Assembly: GCA_028274465.1 (NCBI GenBank)
Contig: CM051455.1
Span: forward strand, 123,229,462 to 123,293,461
Reading direction: 5' to 3'
DNA length: 64,000 nt
From: Plantago ovata
Taxonomy: Eukaryota > Streptophyta > Magnoliopsida > Lamiales > Plantaginaceae
A program made the translations under genes and the position numbers. Of this stretch, positions 13,468-25,921 are shown piece after piece (the stretch's first letter is position 1; every line of letters begins with the position of its first letter). The notes beneath the pieces were generated by a model that saw only the letters and a program-made list of their open reading frames with translations, did not search any database and had not been told where the DNA came from.

Positions 13468-15877
13468 TAGAGAGAGAGGCTCTTTTTCTATCTGCTAATA
13501 ATTAATTGTTTTGCGTTTGGATAAATTGGATTTGGTTGGAGTCTATATTCGTTGACTCATTCTTCTCCTTCTCTGCAACAGCCAGCGTAAAACAAAACAA
13601 ACAAACACACTTTTTTTCCTCTACCATGCCACCTCGTCAATCATTTCATTTTATTCTTTTATTTTATTTCATTTCATTTTTTTTTCCTTGGTATATTCTT
13701 ACTAGAAAAACGAATTGTTCCTTAAGTTTCTAAGGATGTGGTCATATGGTCTCATTTTCACGGGTTAAAATAATCCAGATCCAATTTGTACGTGAAGAGA
13801 GGGGGAGGAGGTCGCATATTTGTTTGCGGTTTAACTTAAACACACACAGTAGAGGTGAAATTCTAGTAAGACTTCAAGCACTCTAATACTACAAAACACC
13901 TCGAACTACAAAGAATTACAATGCTCTCTAAGTCACCATAATTTAAACACAGTACACGAATCTTTGTCTAAAGCCAGCACCCAAGTCTTTGGATCCTCTC
14001 TATGTCAAATGGAACACCTGAGATTAAAAAGGCACGTGTGTATGTGTGTTTATCTCCGGCTTGCCTAAGTCAAACCGGTATGAGACTTTACTTGAAGGAG
14101 CTCATTAGTTCTCCTTGTCTTAGTGTAATAAATGTACGTATTTAATATCAGTTACCTTTTCTTTGGAAATGGACCTTTATATAGTCGTTGGCTAACCCTA
14201 GGTCGCACCAATCTCTCGCTTCCATCTGTCGCCTTCTCATTCCTCCACATGTATCGAGTAGGCCCAACGTTGACTTTCATGGGCTTGGCCCAAGCCCATT
14301 TAGATGTAGCTTCTTGTGTTACCTAGAAACTTCTACACTTCTCTTGGCCTTCCTCTCCTTGTAGTTGTGATGCGAGTCTTGTCCTGATTCAATTGTAAAG
14401 CACAATAGACAAGTATTTAAGCTTCGTACTAAGTGAGCTTCGTACATCTTAACCTGTCAAGGACTTGAGTAATACCCCTTGTCCTCCTAACTTCCGTTCC
14501 GGACCTCGAGATCTTCGCCTCTCCATAGAGGGTTATTGTAAAGAGCTAGACACATTTGTGAAAATGCCCTAGAGGTCCACATAATTCAAGGTTCGGATCA
14601 TTTGGTCCGCGGCCCCTCATCAACGCTTGTACTTAGAAAGTTTCATAGTTCGTGGAGAGGAACACACCTTACGACCTAGACATATTTTTCTTATCAACAC
14701 ACACCAATAACACAAACTCATGATCATGAACCATAATATATGGTCATCACTGCACAATTTCAATAAAACTTTGGACAATCGTTGAGAGATCGATCTTCAG
14801 TTGTATGTTCTGCATGTGGATTTTATACTTCAGTTAAGTTCAATTCAAGCAACTCGGATAAATTATGTTCAGTTCAAATGAATAGAACAGACCCTTAGTG
14901 GCCTATTGCAAACTTGCAGACACCCACTTGTATATTATTTTGGAGTAACTTGTATATACGTTGAAGCTGAAACACTACACAGTTGGATCTTCTTAAGCAA
15001 TTTTTATTAAATGAAGCTGAATCCTAGTTGGTTTTTCCAGAAAAGTTGCGTTTTCAAACAATCTTTTTACAATTTTTTAAATTTTAATCATTTTTGCAAA
15101 CAAATACCCAATTCTACAAACTTCTACTTAAGTAAACTCTTCAAAACTATTGATTCAAATGACCTCAACAGAACAGCCACATATACTTCTCCGAACCATA
15201 GTCCATTATTAAACTACCACCAACTAAACAGAGAACAAGATTCACATAAGAATTCAACACAAAAAATCAAGCAAATATCTCAATTCACAACTTTGTAACA
15301 AATCAGTTGCAAATTGAGAAACCGAGAAGAGACAAATACAGATATTCAGCAGATTTCAAGTGCAACAGAACTGTTGCGAGATGAGCGATCGGTATGGAAA
15401 AATAAATCCAATTGCTCTGAGAATTATAATATAATAATGGGATGGGATCTAACATAAAACACAGGTAACAGATCTATTGTATAGAATATAGTATATACTA
15501 TATATTATATCTAAATATAAAAATATAAGAGAGGAGAAGCAGAAATTACTTGAAGCGCAGGTATAATCTAGCATGCAACACCAAATTTAATCTGACAGGT
15601 TTTTTTTAGAAAAAAAAAAAAAAAAAAAAGCAAGCTCCACAATTTGGCAATCCTCATAACCAGTAGATCAGATGAGACTTGAGCTACAAAAGAACCGGCC
15701 ACTAAGCTCGGTCACCAGCTCGGTTTGCCAACTTGATCAAAGGCGACTAGCGTTATAAACTACTCTACCACTTAAACTCTACCTCTCCACCTATCTTAAT
15801 TCTCAACTCACTATCCCCCATCATGAACCATAAGGCATGTTAGCACGTTTCTTTCTACAGACAATACAGATCCAATC
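13468..15877. other. intergenic, no supported gene
   Basis: The S40-like promoter should lie at the left end. The rest is A/T-rich with a T-rich tract near 13640-13690 and an (A)20 run at 15610-15629. The stretch at 13790-14760 is somewhat GC-richer and may be an old repeat, but I see no termini or coding domain. Confidence 0.35.
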
Positions 15878-18800
15878 TCAGTTAAACTCTAGTTCCAACT
15901 TAACAGGTATGGGATGTGCCATATTGTATTCCATGACCTTGCTAGGAATGCTAGTCGTAACAACTGTACCACCATTATAACCATCCATTAGCAACTTTCC
16001 AATTTTCGACCTCCACTCCGAGCTGTCTTTCTCACTCTTCCTATCATGAACTACTCGATCGTAGTAGTTGAGCATTGTTCCGAGGCCAGTGTCTGGGGAC
16101 CAACCATATTGCAGTAACACCTTAGCTTCACCCTCGCTCAAGTCATCACCAACCTGTGAGTTTATCTAATTAGTGAAGAAACAGAACATTGAATGCATCA
16201 CATTTAACAATAAATACATTCACAGGCTAATATCAAAACTTCAGACAACAGGTCAGTCATTCAAGAAGCTCAAACATGGAATTCATGCTATCCCAGCTTT
16301 AGACAACCTGTAAATGTAAACTATAAAAGAAATAAGGCAAAACCCAGGGTCTCATTCTCCATGTTATTGTTTACCATAACCCTCCCCCTCTGTCTTATCC
16401 AATTGATACACCCTCTAGATGATTGATCGTTAGCTATTTCCATTCTACCTTTTTTAGGGGCAATAATATGACATATAAACCAGATCCACTTGAGCGTGAC
16501 AACCACAGGAAACAACCCAAAGTTTTCTCAACTTGAGATCAACCTACTTACCAAAGCTAGAGAAGCAGAAGCTATGAAACAAATGAACCAATACTAAAAT
16601 ACCCCTGGTCAAGTACACCAAAAGGGAAGTAGGAAAAGAGAAGGCAACGTGACATAGCTCATCATTTAATTTAAGCACATAAGAATTCAATGTTTTATTA
16701 GCATGTCATTAACACGAGAGCAGATTAATACTTGTTAACTCTAATCATTTAGTAAACGATTTAAGCAACCACCTTCAGTGCTTTGTTCTCAATTAAGGTA
16801 ATCCTGCTGCAGTTTGTAAGCTTCATAGCAATTACTAGTCGTTTGATCTGCCAATCTATGGGCAAAGATTCAGCCAACTCAAAGAAGTATGTCGCATAAC
16901 CATATTCTGGACGTTCAAGCACTATCCTGCAAGACAGATGCTCTAACTCAGTCGGGCATTTACAAGGGATGTTTCAACTCTAGAACAAGAAATGGTGGCA
17001 CCAATGTTACCTGTTATGCCTCGCAAACACAAAGATGAATGATTGCAGATCCCGGCACCATCCCCATTCTACAGGCCAGTTTCGAAATTGGAGATACCGT
17101 GCCTACAAACACATTGGGTAAGCAAGCAATCAAATCAATAATCTCTTATAATCAGAAGACTGTGAAGACTGGAACTATTATTTATGAAAGCTAATTGATA
17201 CCTGCTCGACAAGTGAAAATAGACATTCCAGACAGTAGGTAGCCTTCTCCACCTTAGCGCATCGCATTGGACCAACTTTCATGAATGACTCTCGTCGAGA
17301 GAAAAGCTGTCCTCGTAAAAAAAAAAAAAAAAAAAAAAAAAAAACAAGATCTCATCAAGAATAAGCATAGTAAACTGCACTTAGGACTAAGAAATAAACT
17401 GGTCGCTGCCGAACATAGAACTTGCTTCTAGAAACACGCAACATACTGTCCCTAGGCAAAGGCAGGAAAGCATTATTAAAATCGAGTGTGATAACTTAAG
17501 AGGAAACGGAGCTTTGAAGAGTACAAGATATATCTTAGCAACCAATAACACAACTGTAAAACACAACTAATATAAAAGGATAAAAGGTGAGACAATGGTA
17601 GAGAGAATTGGAAGACAAGCAAAACAGATTTGCCTCTTCCATGTAGTGGAGTGGGAAATAGAAAAACAAAATACCACTGTGAATATAAATCAACGTAGTA
17701 AACTAGTAACTCATCCGAATCTTAGTCAAATACAGAGTATTCTCATATTACCAAGCATCCCTCTTAAACATTTTCCAAAACATCTTTAAACAAACTATCA
17801 CAGATATTACTTGTAGCAAATGATTTATAACAGAATATTTATTAGGGCAATCAGCAAGAATTTAAGGGTGATAAAATGACAAGCTAGGTGATGAGGTAAC
17901 AAACAGTTCATTCATGGTAAAAGGAAACACGAATAATAAATAAGGAATCCAACAACAGGATACTTGAGTATCATTATCTTTCAAATACCTTAGCTATAAC
18001 CTCTTCAAGCTCCGCAAAGCAGTCTTCACTCTGTGTATCATCCAAAGCATCGGCACTTTCTGGTTCACCATAAAGCTTAATTTCATCGACTGAAACACCT
18101 TTCTCAATCAACACCTGCCCATCAGCGAACAATAAGAATGCAATCCAATCTCAAAGAAAGACATTTAAAAAAAAAAAAAAAAAGCTTTGATGCCCAGGAT
18201 TACCTTCAGAAGTCCAGGTGCATCTTCCTCCATGGCAGTTTCAATTGAGTCCCTGTAATTAGCAATTAGTACCCTACTAGAATTTGAGCACCATCTAGTT
18301 AACATCAATGATTAAGGATGAAATAACAACTTACGTGACAGTTTTTCGCCTTTTCCTTGGGCGATTGATTTTCAGCGTCGGAACACTTTGCTTAAAACTC
18401 AAAGAAGATTTTCCAATGTGGTCCGTGCATTTTGAGCCTTCGGAAACATTTAAACATGGATCCTGTTTTGGTGACAACAATCTCATTCTTTCTCTCAGCA
18501 GCAGATGATCTAACTTGTCTTCCTCGTAATCACCATGAGTATCTACCTCGGTTTTATGCGCAGTTAGAATTATAGAGGACATTGGGCCCACTGTTGTTGC
18601 ATTGGGGAGTTGGAGTTCACTGTAGTTTAATGGTTCAAGTTTGACGTCTACTATAGGTGCAAGAGAAAATTGATTGCAATTCTGAAGTTCATTGTAATTA
18701 GGTGGCTCAATTTTGATATTCGACCATTTTGTTGCAGCAACATGTTGAGCATTTCTACCATTGGATTCGCCCTTGGAGTGATTTTTCTTGGACATCCTAT

Positions 18801-21800
18801 CATTTCTCTCGAAGCGAGAAGATTCTTCAGCACTTAATGATTTGGACTCAAAAGTAGTTTTACCTGATGGATTCACAAAACACTTTGATGATTCTGATTC
18901 TGAATTCATGAGAATCTCAACATTACAGGTATTATCCGTTGAATTCCTTTGACCACCAAACTTCAAATCTCCTCCTGTCTCAGCAATTTGAAGATGACTT
19001 GTTGTAGAAAATGAGGATATTGCAGAACAGCTTCCCTGCGAGATAAGCAAACTGTTAAATAAAATAAGAAAACTATATAAAGTAAATCCATTTGAAATGC
19101 TCAGGTAGTAAAGAGCCCCCAGAAAACCAGATAGAAAATTTAACTTATCTTGAAGATTGCTTTATTTGCTAGGAAACAAATACGGTGAGGGGACGGCTCA
19201 GTATTGATGATGGAGAAAAACTTGGAAACATTAAAACTAGAGTGACATGTCAACACTCTATTGTTAACCTATGGTACAAAGATTAAAGGGGAAGAAAAGA
19301 AAATAAAATATTGTTTGACGTACAGTTATCCTTTATTTCTAGATATAGACTAAGTTAATAATGCCTTTTGGGCAGTGCAAAGAACTACTTCCTCCGTCCC
19401 GGATCAAGCTTCCCATTTGATTTGTTGACTTTATTTAGCCTACGTTTGACCTGGAATTACTCCTAAATCATACTGGAAACGTAATTTTGAAACTTATATT
19501 ACGAAAATATAAGTTTTCTACTTTCATAATATAAGTTCAGATCTTATTTTTCCAGTACAATTTAAGATAGCCTTTAAGATTCATTCGAGGCCAAACATAA
19601 CCTAAAAAAAGTCAACAAAATAAATGGGAAGCTCGTTGCAGAACGGAGAAAGTATTTCCCATCCAAAATATGGCTTCCAGAAACAAATTTCTGATTCCCA
19701 GTAAATTTTGAAATGAAGGAAGGTAGCTTAGCCTTCCGACTTATCCATTCAAAATTTCAAAGCACTGTCATGTAAATCACCTCAGCATTACCAACCATGA
19801 TTAGTACCTGTCCATGTATGAGTTGTACTTAGAAACGATATTATGTTTTATATCATATTATAAACAAGAAATGCTTGTCCACAAAGTGCTAGCGCTACTT
19901 TATATTGAGAGTCTGAGCCAACATACCAAACATGGCAGTGAGACAATAATGCTTTCTTGACAAATTTTACCAAGTACGAAGTTATATCACAATATTAACA
20001 TTTGATTATTTGATAGTTCTAAAAACTATCAACAATGACGAGAGGGTTTCATTAAAAATTAACAAATCCCTTCAAGTAGTACACACAAATTAATCAGATA
20101 AAAGAAAGTACCTCCAGTGGTGCTTCCATCAATCCCAAAGTTTTTCTGCCAGAATTAAGGAAACAACGTAACCAAATTAGTTCAGTACAAAATATATTCC
20201 ACAAAAACGAGATATTGTCAACAAAGATATAAAAACATGCTAGTTTACAGAGCTTGTGAGTATAGCATACACACTCAAAGCAATAGATCCTTTCATTCTC
20301 CTCGCAGAAAGCATGAAGGAAAAGCTCACACCACAAAACCTATTATGCATTAATTCTATCAAATAACAAATGTCATGCTGAAGAGATTTGGTACAAGTAC
20401 TTTCCTTGTCTTTATATAATCATAGTTTTGAAAAGGGGAAAAAAAACGTATGTACTGTTCAGCAGCTAAACAAACTAATAGAGGGATTAGGATGGCCTCT
20501 AAATCAATTTTTTGTAACAAAATGTGAGCTAATACCCGGACTCTTCAATTATCCTAGCATACCGTGCGGGCCACTCAACACTCAGCACATGAGCATGGCA
20601 CTTGGGCACTTTATTTTAGGTCAGAAATTTGATCTTTTCAAGAAATAGCCAAGTCCAACACCCAGAAATGCACTCGATTTTTGGGTACTTAGAGCCGAGT
20701 CTGGGTAACATAGTATGTAATTAGATGGGATTAAACATGACCATATATAAGCAAATAACCTTGTTAGAAGTCTCCTCAGCCGTACTTTTAGTGGTAGATG
20801 GTCAAGGTCTTCTGCACTCATCTCAGATTCAAGGTTAACCGTTTGATGCTCTGTATGGGAAGTACCACTCCTTTGACCGTTTGAAAGATTTTCTTTACGC
20901 TTGCCAGCTTTCCCAAACTCAAGTGTATTAAGATGTTTAGGAGACAATAATTGCTGAAGTGAACTACTTCGAGCAGAAGTAGCAACAGTCTGACTTGATA
21001 TCATGAGGTTAGGAGCTTGACTTCTTTGTTTGTTATAACCGACTGGCCCACCTGCATTTTGGAAGATCATAGGTTCCAAAACTTGATTAAAAGGCCAAAG
21101 TAGGAAATTTATAAATTGTTAAGCAACAAAATGACATCTTACAATTCCAGAATGAGAGCTATGAATGGAATAATTGCTTTCGTTTTTAGATTCTCGTGTT
21201 TGTAAGGTGGCCTAGGTCGGCCTTTCATTTTATTAATATCTCCAACAAATTGTGAAAATATAAAATGGCTCTTTCGAGTATTCATGATCGTAATTGGAAA
21301 TGACATGATATAAGTTACCATTTTGTCTTTCTTTGGTTGAGATAGTCTCGATCAACTTCTCTTCAGCTGAACAACCAGACTGCAAAAGTATCAAGATTTG
21401 GAAAGTGAATAAGTTATTGTGATACATTAAATAGTTATTATCCTTGATGATATAATGTAGACTAAATTAGGCATCTCGAAATACAAGTTGCTTGGAAACA
21501 GATAAATTCGAACAGCTGGAGAGCTGATAATAACGGTGCACGTGACAAAATATTGACATGTGTTAAACACCACACGTTAAACTAAGTTCTTGCGTCGCAG
21601 CCTGTGCAATTACAAGAATCATCCTCAAAGCAAAATACAAATGAAGGCTTAACAATCCTTCTTACAAAGCAAAATAGATCGATAACCTGGTTTCCTCTAC
21701 AAATTGTAGCAAAATAAGTACATGCGCCTTTTACTCAAATAAATGAAAATGAGAAAAGCTGTTTATATCGTGCTTTTGCTCGAGGTAACTGGTTCTAAGA

Positions 21801-22226
21801 TGCATTTAGTTAAAGCAAATTGAGCTCAAGTCAAACAGGAATAAGGCTGATGCACAATCACTAGCTACAAACATTCAAAAGAGCTTTAGAACCAACAAAA
21901 TCCAACTCAAATCAGTTTCAAATAGCATGAAAATCAGCAATTACAGGAGTAAAATAAAAAAAATGGTTATACCTGTGACTGAATCCCTTTACCAACAGCA
22001 ATTCTGCAAAATAACAAACAGTTGGCAAAATTAAATCTCAAAAAATAATAAAAAATAGAAAAGCAAACAGAGGAGGAGGCACTAACAAAGGAACTCCAGT
22101 CTCATCGGAATCAAATGAAATAAGCCGGTTAGCCATGAGCAACATCAACCGCTTCTTCAAAGGCATCAACTCGTAATTCGCCGGCATTGCCATTGGTGTA
22201 CTGAGATTGATTTTGGAATGCTCCAT
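15878..22226 (-). CDS. conserved-looking plant protein of unknown function, 12 exons, 686 aa
   Basis: Exons, 5' to 3': 22226-22087, 22003-21973, 21379-21319, 21051-20760, 20145-20112, 19035-18335, 18252-18204, 18114-17989, 17306-17202, 17102-17011, 16926-16773, 16153-15878. All introns are GT-AG, phases agree, and the joined 2061 nt form one open frame, so the model is strong. I do not recognise the family. A leucine/basic motif occurs three times: ELMPLKKRLMLL (residues 19-30), LDHLPLKVRLRRLL (160-173) and LDHLLLRERMRLL (361-373). Two paired segments, IKIEPPNYNELQ (293-304) and VKLEPLNYSELQ (317-328), match the SUMO consensus psi-K-x-E. RPRKRRKT (about 411-418) looks like a nuclear localisation signal. 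The last ~210 residues look folded, with a CxxC (TYCLECLF). A nuclear role is inference. Intron 5 holds a MITE. Confidence 0.88.
19388..19652. mobile_element. Stowaway-like MITE in intron 5 of the 12-exon gene
   Basis: The ends CTTCCTCCGTCCC and (right) AACGGAGAAAG resemble the Stowaway terminus, with TA on both sides (19386-19387 and 19653-19654). Inner arms 'aagcttcccattt' and 'aaatgggaagct' are complementary. It lies between exons 5 and 6 and leaves the splice sites untouched. Confidence 0.75.
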
Positions 22227-24176
22227 TTGGTATGACCTAACCTAACACCAGTTACTTTCAGCAGAACATTTAATAATGTAAAAGAAGACAAACAGAAAAA
22301 CAGAAAGAGATGGAAGCTAGGGTTTGTTTTTTTTTTGTTTTCAAGTACACACGAGTTGTACGTGAAGAAGAGAGAAATTTGTACAGCTTCTAGTTTTTAT
22401 CAATTTAATTTCGTGCGAGCGTAAAATGAGTTGGAGGAAAGGAATGCAGGACAGGACGGGAAGAGATGGAGAAAGACGAGACGTTTATATGAGAGAGATT
22501 AATGGGGGATTAAATGGATAATTGGGAGAGTCTCTAACCATAATGGGAGGTAATTGAATTTGAGTTTTAGGAACAAAATAGATGGTGGGTTTTAACTTTT
22601 TGAGTTGAGTTGGTGAGTGTGTTTTAAAATCGACTAGTTGATACGGGTTAACTAGAGTATTTTTCGAATAAGTATCGATGATGATATTTTATATTTATTG
22701 CGTCGTTCAATGTTTGGAGTTCGTGGAATTAAATTTCGTTCCGATTCGTAAGGAACGTATGAGATATACTATTGATTTTTATCCCAACCGACACGGAACA
22801 ATAAAGGAGTGCCACTAATTAAGTATTTTATTGAATGAGTACCGATAATAATATAATTTTATATATTTATAGCGTCATCGGTTGATTGGAGTTTGTGGAG
22901 CTAAATTTCGTTCAGTATTTATAGCGTCATCGATTGACTGGACTTTGTGAAACTAAATTTTGTTTCGATTCATACGGAACGTATGAGATATACTATTGGT
23001 TTTTGTCTCAACCGACACGACCGACACGGAACAATAAAGGAGTGACACTAAGCATGTGTTTAGCAAGATTACGTGTCTTCTTGGATTTCTTGGATTTTAT
23101 TAATTGGAAAATACGATACACGTTGATATCTCAATTTTCGAATACGCATATTGAATTTTTCCAACTATTGTGAAGAAATTTGTGATACTTTTGGGAGTAA
23201 ATCAAGAATTCATAATTTCAACCTCTCTGGACACTTACGATTCACCATGAATTCAATTAGGGAAAAAAAAAACAAGGAAGAAAGTTGCAAGATTCAGAAG
23301 CGGCGAAAGCTACCTACTCTGTTATTCTTTTGCTCAGCTTTTGAACTAAGGCACAACAAGGTATGATTTTTCTTCGTATTATATATGATTGCATAGTTTT
23401 CTTTTTGCATGAGTTGTTTAGCCTGCTGTTTGAATTTAAGTGAATATTTGTTTCATATTTGAGTTGTACTCTTGGCCTAGTTGAGTTAGTTTATGATAAT
23501 GCTTGAGTTGAGAAAGTGACATGTACTATGAGACTTAAATAGAGGCACATATTGGATTTGTTACAGTATGATGAATAAAATGGTGTATGGGGGAGAAATG
23601 AGCTTTGAACTATATAAATTCTCTCTGTAGTGATGGCAATAGTAGATAATTTGGACCAGAATATGTCTTGTATGGAGATGATTATTATTGTTTGTGCGTC
23701 TGGGTCAATTGTTGGGTTTGGATTTCGAAACATAAATTGGTGGGCAATGGCTAATCATGATATTTGTCCGTCTTTTCTTAACATTTCTAGTAAACCTTAT
23801 TCCATAGAGTAATGCTTACTCATTTGTGGCTTACTTTATCATTGATATATATATATAAGCATAAAAGATAATAGGTAAAATAAAATAAAGATGATTATAT
23901 TTCAATAATCAGTAAGGCAGATCAACCGGCGATGACAAACAAAACACTTAAACAAAAAACTAAAACTCAAAAACAAAACATAATCCTTAATAATAAAAAT
24001 CAAAGCACATCAATTCTCAACTATGGTGGAGCCTCTGGCAGCTAAAAGGAAGTTGTTGGAATGATAGTAGCCACGAACAACTAAATTGACGAACACAATA
24101 ACATGATTTGTATAAAACCTTATAACTAATTACCTCCATTGATCAATTCCATTGTGGATTCGATAGTATGAGAGGT
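22227..24176. other. intergenic: promoter side of the 12-exon gene, diverged duplication, no gene
   Basis: The 5' leader and promoter of the minus-strand 12-exon gene should occupy roughly 22227-22600. The rest has a diverged tandem duplication (22651-23052) and short unsupported ORFs (22934-23366, 23491-23812). Confidence 0.4.
22651..23052. repeat. diverged tandem duplication (~170- and ~230-bp units)
   Basis: Both units run 'gtatcgatgatgatatt', 'tttatagcgtc', 'ggagttcgtgga', 'ctaaatttcgtt', 'ggaacgtatgagatatacta', 'ccgacacggaacaataaa' and 'ggagtgccacta'. The second copy also has an internal repeat of the 'tatttatagcgtcatcg' part. Possibly a decayed repeat element; the class is unknown. Confidence 0.6.
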
Positions 24177-24596
24177 CTAAGAGATGATCGAATCTTGATG
24201 GACCATATCCTTTACCTTCTTCACTGATCCAGCCATAGTCGCATACATATAATTTTCCATCTTTTTGCGGAGGTTGGCTTTCTTAAGTTTGTTAAACTGG
24301 TCTTGTAGCTTCTGAATGCGGTGTTGGACGAAACTTTCCGTGGTCATCATGTTTCTTTCCCTTTCAATCACCGGAATCATGTTGAGACGCTCTACCACAG
24401 ATATGGCACCACTCCTAGATGGCCAGACCACCGCCTCTGGTTCATATGGGCTATGAATGACAACACATGCATCAACATCGCATAAGATGCTCAACTCTTC
24501 GGCCTTCTTGATAAGGCCTCTTTTTCTTTTCTTGAATGAGGCCTTCCGATTTGCATCATTTTCTATGAACTTCAGAGCGACTTTCCCTCTTGGCAT
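24177..24596 (-). CDS. type I (M-gamma, AGL80-like) MADS-box protein, short
   Basis: A single-exon ORF encodes 139 residues. Residues 1-60 form a MADS DNA-binding domain: MPRGKVALKFIEND, then RKASFKKRKRGLIKKAEEL, then SILCDVDACVVIHSP. The next block, EAVVWPSR followed by a predicted helix with QHRIQKLQDQFNKLKKAN, is typical of the M-gamma group around Arabidopsis AGL80 and PHERES1. These are nuclear transcription factors usually expressed in central cell or endosperm and pairing with M-alpha partners. The protein is short: the MADS domain and coiled region are present, but the long variable C-terminus of many relatives is missing, ending at VHQDSIIS. The ORF is open and intronless, as usual for type I genes. 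It could be a functional short copy or a recently truncated one. Confidence 0.87.
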   Translation of the reverse strand: MPRGKVALKFIENDANRKASFKKRKRGLIKKAEELSILCDVDACVVIHSPYEPEAVVWPSRSGAISVVERLNMIPVIERERNMMTTESFVQHRIQKLQDQFNKLKKANLRKKMENYMYATMAGSVKKVKDMVHQDSIIS

Positions 24597-25489
24597 ATTT
24601 TCCTAGCTTTCGTATTTCTTTTGTTAATCGGTGAGAGGATTGATTAGGCAAGTGTATATATATATACACATGAATTTTTATAATATTTGGTAATTAGTCC
24701 TGCATATAAAATTTTATTATTTAATTGTCAAATTAAGAATGATTTACTATTTATTTGGCAGTTTCCTATTGCGCTGTAAAATAATTTATTTTATTTATAT
24801 ATTTACTATTTATGAATATATATGCATTGAACGGTCATCATCTTCTTTTTTGAAAAGTTCAATAAGCTAAACTATTACAGGGGAGAGTTCCGCGGATTAC
24901 ATGTCCTAGAGGCCTTACAAAACAAATCGGAATGTAAATAAGAGTTTAACTCGCGAATGAATTATTGAGATGAAACTGCATTATGTGCTCTATTATATGA
25001 TCGTAATGAACATGACTTATTTGGAACTTTTTCTCTCTTCACCAGTACCAACTAAACATACCATTGGCCATTGGATAAGGGAAGCACTTGTCTTTCTTTA
25101 AAAAACAAATAGTAATAAACAAATAAATAATTAAACCATATTCATCTAATTAACCATGTTGAACTTCTTCACAAAAAGAAAGAAAAAAAAACTTGTTAAA
25201 CTTGCCAACTATAATATGTGAAAATGTTTAATTATAAAAATATTATTGGTTTACTATTTAACTAAAGGTGCATATTGGTTTAAGAAGTAAAACAATAAAT
25301 ATCGCACTTGGTGTATCTTAGGAAAATAAATTATATAATAATTTAATAAGGCAAAATCTTTTCTTTTTTGGGACTTGTTTGACTTGACTGCATATAAAAA
25401 CAAACTGGCAATAATGTTCAAATAATAATACTAATTATTTTTTTAATTCTTTTTATTTTTTTATAAAATGCTAAATTTATTATCACGTA
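24597..25489. other. intergenic upstream of the MADS gene; no gene
   Basis: The left end is the MADS promoter side, with a TATATATATATA tract at about 24655-24666. The rest is very A/T-rich without recognisable ORFs. Confidence 0.4.
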
Positions 25490-25742
25490 AAGTTAGATGG
25501 GAGTCTAAGTTTAGCAATAAGTTGTACTCCCACCCCTTTATGAATAAAAAAATTCAATCTATGTAAGAGAAAAACATCACTCTTAACATTATTTGAGTGA
25601 CTAGATAGACGCTTGAGGCGTGAAAGTGTATCCAAAGTATTCTTGTCGAGTTCCTCAATCGTAGAGAAAGCAAAAGGGATGAACGAGTAACCATTGTCTG
25701 CACACTTAGGCGAATATTTCCTCTTTTTCTTCTCCACGACAT
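25490..25742 (-). pseudogene. possible C-terminal fragment of a repeat-borne ORF
   Basis: The frame reads KYSPKCADNGYSF, IPFAFSTIEEL, LDTLSRLKRLSSH, FFIHKGVGVQLIAKLRLP. I recall similar tails (an NGY/GF..PFAFST..EL block followed by a KGVGAQLVARLP ending) in repeated ORFs of many plant genomes, probably of retroelement origin, but cannot name the family with certainty. It has no credible start and is cut by the adjacent inverted-repeat element. Confidence 0.35.
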
Positions 25743-25743
25743 T

Positions 25744-25778
25744 GTGCAATGCCACCCCAGGGGCCCAATAACTCAATC

Positions 25779-25860
<82 letters not shown>

Positions 25861-25913
25861 GTTTATTTTTACATTTTTTTAATCAACATTGGACCCCTGG
25901 GATGGCATTGCAC
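25744..25913. mobile_element. small MITE-like inverted-repeat element around a (TTA)n tract
   Basis: Left arm GTGCAATGCCACCCCAGGGG (continuing CCCAA) and right arm TTGGACCCCTGGGATGGCAT (continuing TGCAC) are near-perfect inverted repeats of 25 bp. The core is mostly the TTA microsatellite. I cannot identify a target duplication, so the superfamily is undetermined. It ends 3 bp from the target duplication of the neighbouring solo LTR. Confidence 0.6.
25779..25860. repeat. (TTA)n microsatellite
   Basis: A perfect trinucleotide run of about 82 bp. The poly-Ile and poly-Tyr ORFs over it are artefacts. Confidence 0.97.
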
Positions 25914-25921
25914 ACTGACGT

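Noticed and set aside
12841-13470. Overlapping ORFs on the plus strand and a second minus frame across the S40-like gene
   Set aside because: Shadows of the S40 coding frame, which alone carries the conserved C-terminal motif.
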